NCBI GenBank assembly: GCA_018296165.2
Contig: JACKQL020000003.1
Coordinates: forward strand, 1,426,001 to 1,490,000
DNA: 64,000 bases
Origin: Termitomyces sp. T153
Lineage: Eukaryota; Basidiomycota; Agaricomycetes; Agaricales; Lyophyllaceae
Direction of reading: 5' to 3'
Shown: positions 58,182-64,000 of the stretch, piece by piece
How positions within the stretch are numbered: position 1 is the first letter of the stretch
Layout of the letters: each line of letters opens with the position of its first letter
Made by a program: the position numbers and the translations under genes
The notes under the pieces: model-generated
Told to the model about the DNA's origin: nothing
Seen by the model: the letters and a program-made list of their open reading frames with translations, nothing else
Database searches by the model: none

Positions 58182-58534
58182 TATTGGACATCCATTGTAG
58201 CCACTGTAAAGCTTGCCATTGTTCCTTATCACATTCTCTCTTCACATTCCCATTGTCCTCATGTATGATTGTTTCATTGTTTCCCTACAAACCTACAAAC
58301 CCATTCCTATGCCATACACCTACATATACAGACCTTCAACATATGATACCCTCATTTGTTTATACAAGACTGAGGGTAAGTTCTTATCTTTACTTTGATA
58401 TTTATATATTTACTGATACTATACCATACTTATTAGGACTCACTATCTTATCAGGTACAGTACATTAATATCAGTTGTTTGTACAAGACTGAGGAATTCA
58501 CCATCTTATCAAGTGCTTAAGCTATAGTTCTAAC
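58182..58534 (+). repeat. 5' LTR of the copia element
   Basis: About 353 bp matching 61769-62114. It begins TATTGGACA (TGCTGGACA in the 3' copy, so an original TGTTGGACA is likely) and ends TTCTAAC. The adjoining TGGTTATGGG (58535-58544) is in the position of a primer-binding site and starts with the usual TGG. Confidence 0.85.
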
Positions 58535-58879
58535 TGGTTATGGGAAATTGCTGCCATACTACCTAAGTACACATAAGAACATCCTTATACACCCACAGAT
58601 ATCACATCTATACATTGCATCTTGGGACCTGAGCCCAATCAATCAATTGTGTACCTTTTTGCATCACTATCTGATTCTACAACAAAGAACTCTGCTTCCC
58701 TTGTTTAGCAAGTCTATTGTACTTTGTCTCTTGGAACTATTCTATGCTTCCTGCCACTCCCATAGTCACACCCACTGTATCCAATCTCTTTCTCATGTTA
58801 TCTCTCCTAGCATCCAATGCTGCACTCACAAATCTGCCTTGCTAAACTCAATGCCCACTGGCCTGCCTTGGAAACTCCA

Positions 58880-59531
58880 TTTGATTGAGGTACAGGCAAG
58901 TTTACCAAGTGGTCTACAAAACTCAAGATATACCTCAAACAGACTGGCTTGGATAGATATATTTTTACTCCTGAGAAGCAACCTGACCATTTCATCAAAC
59001 AACTCAATCTGAGAAAGAGCCCACCTTTTATGCTAACCCAGCTCTCTAATAACAATCTAATCATTGGTGTGATCTGCACTGCTGTATCTGAAGCTGAGCA
59101 GGAAGGACTGGTTACGGATGGTAGTGCCAAGGAGTTAAGCAGGTTGCACTGATTCACAAGGTCCTTTCCACATATGCCCCCATCTGTGAACTCATCGAGA
59201 CTACTGACCATAAGATTTGCAAGTTAATTGACCATGCATTTGCAATTGGCATCATCAACAAAGACCTCAAACATATTGCCCTACTCAACTGTATCAATGA
59301 CAAAGCAGACTTGCTGACTTGACAAAAGAGAAGTTTGAAAGCTATTCCAGACTATTGATAGCCTTGCCAACCTTTCAAAATCATAGCCACAACCATGGTC
59401 CCAGTTTTTCCTGCTGTGATCTCTGCTACAAGCTTGGATACCAATGTTGCAGACATACCAAACAATGGTGCATCAGACTTGGTGGAAAAATGGCTGGCAA
59501 GACCATTGAGAAATTGAAGGCTGTGTGCTAG
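58880..59531 (+). pseudogene. Copia gag with zinc-knuckle region, broken
   Basis: LKIYLKQTGLDRYIFTPEKQ and NLIIGVICTAVSEAEQEGLV are the N-terminal gag part. CCDLCYKLGYQCCRH and GGKMAGKTIEKLKA near 59410-59520 are the C-terminal Cys region and the MAGKTIEE-like block of mushroom copia gags. Stops and frame changes occur between. Confidence 0.7.
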
Positions 59532-59768
59532 GCTGTGTGAGGAGGAGGAAAGACCATGATAGTAGGAGGAGCTAAGGCAAATGCTGGATCAAACAATACA
59601 AAGATAGGTATAGCAGTTAAGGGCCTAGATGAACAAGCCTACCTTGTTGGCACTATGCACCTCCAGAAGATCCAAATAAAAACTGTCAAGAACAATACCA
59701 CTGAATTTACCAGCATTGCCTCTACCACCCCTGCAAACTCAAGCAACATCTTCAAATACTAAGGATTT

Positions 59769-61140
59769 ATGGCTGTGGAGGACAACATCAACAGCTTTGG
59801 TGACAAACTCAGAGTTTCTACCAACTGGAATAACAATGCCATCCCTGAATGCATAACTATCCTCACCACCACAGTTATTACTCCACCCAATCAAGCTGGA
59901 CAGACAATACTTGTATCTCTCAATGAAAAACCATTTTACTTTGATTTGGGCACAACCATCCATATCTCTCCCTGTAGATTTGACTTCATAACACTGCAAG
60001 CAATACTGCCCTGTGCCACAAGAGGAATTGGTGGCTCATCCATTGCAGCCATTGGGATGAAAAGAACTTGACTACATGTCCAGAATCAAGCCAAAATTGT
60101 ACTCAAAATTGTGCTCTATATTCCCACCTCTACAGTGTGCCTCATCTCTGTCTTGGCACTTGTTACTAGCATGAATGCTTCCATCACTTTCAATAAAACT
60201 GGTGTTACTATCCTCAATAGCAACAGTGGCATGCTTCTTGCCTCAGGACCACTTATTCCAGGATGATACCTCTATATGCTTGATTTGCAGGCTGCTTCAG
60301 TCAAACATGCCCTCACTGCAGCCCAACATCCCATTAGTCTCAACACCTGGCACTGGAAATTGGGCCATGCAAACTATCAGGTTGTCACCACCATGGCCTG
60401 TGCTGGCATGCTCCCAGGTACACCTTCAGCTTCCCTCCTAGCACACCCAAAGTGTGATGTCTGCATTTTCAGAGAACAGAAAAAATCCCCAGTTCCAAAA
60501 GTGTGGGAGGAAGGACATAGAGCAGTTGAGAAACTGGGCATTGTGTGGATAGACTTAGCTGGCCCTATGCATGTGCAATCATGAACAGGAAATAAATATA
60601 TCATGGATTTTGTTGACAACTATACCAATATGGCATAGTCCATTACCCTCAAATCTAAGAGCAATGCATTCCCAGCTCTACAAGCTTGAGAAGCAGCAAG
60701 AAAACTAGAAACTCGCAAGCACATTTGCATCTATTGGACTGACAATGATGGAGAACTCAAAAATCACCAAATGAAAAAACTGGCTCACATCTACTGGATC
60801 TAGACAACAGTTTGGGGCACCCTATACATCTCAACATATGGGATGCATTGAATGCATGCACAGGCATTACAAGGTAAGGCACAAACTATGAGCCTTGCAT
60901 CAAAATGCCCTGAATTGATGTAGGACAAATTCTACCTGACAGCTGCACATTTACATGAGAAAACACTGACTAAATCACTAAAAGGAAAGAATCTAGTTGC
61001 ATTCCCATTCCAACATTGAAAGTCAACCCAAATGACCCACACATCACACAAGTTGAACAAGCTTTCCAGGAATCCCACAAAGCAGGGGCTAGAATCCAAG
61101 CAGCAAGAGGCAAGAAATGCCAAGCCATAGTAACCCATAA
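59769..61140 (+). pseudogene. Copia protease and integrase, broken
   Basis: FDLGTTIHISPCRFDFITLQ is the protease region, with D-L-G in place of the D-T/S-G triad. The pre-integrase block ISLNTWHWKLGHANYQVVTT, then HPKCDVCIFREQKKSPVPKV contains the H-C zinc ligands. VWIDLAGPMHVQS and YWTDNDGELKN hold the two integrase aspartates. About ten stops are present. Confidence 0.75.
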
Positions 61141-61148
61141 TCAACAAA

Positions 61149-61761
61149 ATGATCCATTCACAGATTAAGACCATCACCAATTTCAGTAAACCCAAGTTTG
61201 TTGTGGGCATAGCTGTCGAATGTGATTGCAATAAGTCCCTGGTACAACTATCACAGACACCACTAATCAATGGAATTATAACACAATTTGGCCAAAGGGA
61301 CACTACACCACTGTCCCTTCCCATGATAGCTGGCCTAAAACTACAACACATAGTTCATTCAATTCTTTCACTTGATGAACAGGCTGTCCTTCAGCATACT
61401 CTGTACCAATCCCTCATTGGATGCCTCCTATATGTTGCAACATAATCCACCTGTCCCAATATTGCTTACACTGTCCAACAGCTCACTCAGCATGTGGACA
61501 GCTATTCCATGGTCTACTAGAACACCAGCAACACAACTAGTACAATACTTCAAGGGAACCTGTGTAGATATCAAATATCACTTCCTTCAAGAATGGGTTC
61601 AGTCTGATGACATTTGCATAAGATACATCAACACTAAGTACAATGTAGCCAACATTTTCACTAAAGTGCTGGCCACTCCACTATTCATACATACATCTCT
61701 GCTGCCTACTAGGCCTCCAGGCACCATGATTCCATGCAAGGAGGAGCAAGCTTTCCATTGA
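61149..61761 (+). pseudogene. Copia reverse transcriptase/RNase H remnant
   Basis: Only the end of the reverse transcriptase remains (KFVVGIAVECDCNKSLVQLS, then TLYQSLIGCLLYVAT), directly followed by the last RNase H block (DICIRYINTKYNVANIFTKV). The catalytic Y-x-D-D region and most of RNase H are deleted. Confidence 0.75.
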
Positions 61762-61768
61762 GGAGGAG

Positions 61769-62114
61769 TGCTGGACACCTGTAATGGCCACCATGAAGCT
61801 TGGCATTGTTCCTTATCAAATTCTCTCTTCACACTCCCATTATCCTCACATACCATTGTGTCATTGTTTCCTTACAACCCTATTCCTATGCCATACACCT
61901 ATATATACAGACCTTCAATACACAATACCCTAAGTCAATTATACAAGACTGAGGGTAAGTTCTTAGCTTTACTTTGATATTCATCTATTTACTGATACTG
62001 TACCATACTTATTAGGATTCACTATCTTATCAGGTACAGTACATTGATATCAGTCATTGATATGAGACTGAGTGATTCACTATCTTATCAGGTGCTTAAG
62101 CTAGAGTTCTAACA
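61769..62114 (+). repeat. 3' LTR of the copia element
   Basis: 346 bp, preceded by the purine tract GAGGAGGAG (61760-61768) and followed by the target duplication CACTC (62115-62119). It ends TTCTAACA. Confidence 0.88.
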
Positions 62115-62119
62115 CACTC

Positions 62120-63842
62120 TTCATGAGAATGGGACCTGGGTCCAGTACTACTCAAATGTAAAACTTTGTGGATATGCATCAGGTGGGAGGCCTATTTGTT
62201 ATCAATTTTTGTATTGCCTGTCAAGAATCCAGTAACCAGCTGTCCAGGGTGCAGGCAGTAATTCATCAATTTGCTCCATGTACAAGTGCTTGCAAGTGTA
62301 GTTAGGGATCATGGCACTAGAGGGCAGCACCCTGATTTACAATTAATTGTTTTAAAAATTCAGAGGAGAACCTCTGCCAAGCTGGATAGGGGCTCTTGAT
62401 CATGTTTCAAATGCTTGTTTGTCTATTTTTGGTAGTTCTATACCCTAGGACCTAAGTGCCAACCACAGATAATAGTATTCTAGATATCTGTAACATAAAG
62501 CCCTACTCTGTTCCTAGCTCAAAGACCAAGTCTATTGATCCAAGCCCTCAATCACTACTTTTAGCTCAGCAACCATTAGACATGTACCTGCTGGTTCCAA
62601 CATTCAGTCTTCCATAAAGGAGAATGTCTCTGATCAACCAGGTTATGCATAAGCTGGGTCTTTATGCAACTGTAGCCAATCCCACTTTCAGAGCTTCCAG
62701 TCATATCCTCAAGGTCTGGGTCCCTAGAATTGCATATGCTCCAAGTTTGTCAATCAGGAGCTACACAAGTGCAAAGTATACAGCTACTAATGGTACTCTG
62801 CATCTTATTTATTATAGCTAGATTTGAATTAGTACCTGTAATACACAATTGCATCTGTAAGTGGGTAACTACCCTATCATCTTCCCCATTCTAGATATAG
62901 GTTCTATGGCTGAATAGAAGTCCAATGCACATTCTGATCCTACAAGTTCTGGTCCATCAAATGAAAGCTTCACCTTTTCTGCTTTTATCTGCTAGTTTCA
63001 ACAGTAAACCTTTTTCACAGTTTACAGGTATCTCTGAGGCAGTTTCCACCTTTACTCAACTTCTCTACTGGTTTTCAGGAACATCATGCTTTTCCCGAAG
63101 CCATTTTGTGCTTTTCTGGTTCTGGTTCTAATCTTTGATTGGTTTGGACCACACTTCTCCTTTTGGGTGATCTGCACTATGTGATATGATCCTGTTGCAA
63201 GGCAAAAATAAACAAACAATCCCATGTTGTCAAAGCATTTTCATGAACTACCTTTTGCTCCATGGGCCAATGATCTCTACATATGTGTTACTCTGTTTTG
63301 TCATCCCAAGATGGTTCTGCTGGTATGAAACATCATCTTCAAACGATTCACTTGAGTTCCTAATGCCTACCCCTGTCTTTCTTGGTATAGAGACATAGTA
63401 ACAGATAAAAGTTCAAAGAAGCAATGTTGAAATGGAAATATTATTGATAGGTGCATGAAAGCACTGATCATGCACAAAAGCCTCACAACCTGGATTTCGA
63501 AGCAGATCATTAATATTGTCCCTGGTTTCTACTCAGGGGTTCCATTGTCAGACCGAGAATCTAGGAAACATATGCTCTACTATAAAGAGTGCAAGTACTC
63601 CTATCACTCTAAGTCAAATACAATAAAATAAGTGGAGATGCCATGATACAGCAAAGTTCATAATGATAGGCCCGTTGAGTTTCTCTTGGTTAGTCATATT
63701 TGACGGGTGCTTCTGGCACGCTTTGTTTCCTTTCGGCAAGTGCGGCAGAAATCTAAATCTACTTTTCAAACCATAATGTTAATTCTGGTAAGTACAACAT
63801 ACCCAGATCCAACTGATGCCTGATGACCTCGAGTTTCTCCAT
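62120..63842. other. CpG-depleted DNA passing into CpG-containing DNA at about 63.5 kb
   Basis: Short frames without recognisable motif. CpG reappears from about 63.5 kb, suggesting that ordinary host sequence starts near there. Confidence 0.45.
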
Positions 63843-63922
63843 CTGATCACTCGCCAAAGAAAGGAGTAACTGATCACTCTTCAAAAAAGGAGCAACTGAT
63901 CACCCTCCAAGAAAAGGAGCAA
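63843..63922 (+). repeat. Three tandem 26-27 bp units
   Basis: Units at 63843-63869, 63870-63895 and 63896-63922 each begin CTGATCAC and end AAGGAGYAA. Two plus-strand frames are open from the third unit to the window edge (for example KEQLDPEDKQDVAYTALAIY). This may be the first part of an exon that continues outside, but that cannot be shown. Confidence 0.6.
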
Positions 63923-64000
63923 CTTGATCCAGAAGACAAGCAGGATGTTGCATATACTGCTCTTGCAATTTATCTTGGAGCATCGGGATCGCGTCAACGT

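Larger units (their letters stand above)
58182..62114 (+). mobile_element. Ty1/copia retrotransposon with both LTRs, internally deleted
   Basis: LTRs at 58182-58534 and 61769-62114 flank an interior with gag, zinc knuckle, protease, integrase and a piece of reverse transcriptase/RNase H, in copia order. CACTC stands on both outer sides (58177-58181 and 62115-62119). A primer-binding site and a polypurine tract are in place. At 3933 bp it is about 1 kb shorter than a complete element, the loss being most of the reverse transcriptase. Frames are broken and CpG is depleted. Confidence 0.9.

Overview
The window is nuclear DNA from a filamentous basidiomycete, most likely an Agaricomycete. Evidence for this is genes split by many 42-82 bp GT-AG introns with CTRAY-like branch sites, a nuclear Complex I 75-kDa subunit, and transposon families typical of mushroom genomes (Plavaka/CACTA-like transposase, DIRS-like tyrosine-recombinase retroelement, DUF6698-like protein). 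The order cannot be fixed from the sequence alone.

The window has two kinds of DNA. Gene-bearing, CpG-containing DNA lies at about 1.2-15.3 kb and 29.0-33.5 kb, with a short stretch at the right edge. The genes there are NDUFS1 (1621-4384, minus), a promethin/LDAF-like lipid-droplet membrane protein (5438-6340, minus), an unrecognised four-exon gene (7021-8449, minus), an AVT-type vacuolar amino-acid transporter (9330-11303, plus), a 62-residue secreted protein (13346-13616, plus) and a single-exon bHLH transcription factor (31508-32749, minus). A broken F-box/LRR fragment lies at 4775-5198.

The rest is a transposon graveyard that has lost almost all CpG. From left to right it holds two decayed relatives of the secreted-protein gene, a DIRS-like element (18.0-22.9 kb) between about 210-bp direct repeats, a DUF6698-like fossil, a Plavaka transposase fossil broken by a 1-kb insertion, a fused DIRS end remnant, a solo LTR, a copia tail, a Ty3/gypsy fossil (36.9-43.2 kb) and a fossil with a Cys motif. 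The right side holds a gypsy-type gag on the minus strand and a copia element (58182-62114) with both LTRs and a CACTC target duplication.

The freshest large object is a complete LTR element at 47177-55993. It has two 1151-bp LTRs, a CCAAC target duplication, a TATA box in each LTR and a polypurine tract. No pol can be recognised in it, and its only protein-like signal is a broken gene on the antisense strand. A different LTR family is nested inside it as a solo copy. A new-looking 202-bp MITE family has two copies (15129-15331 and 38618-38819) with long terminal inverted repeats and AAT target duplications. I found no tRNA, rRNA or CRISPR.
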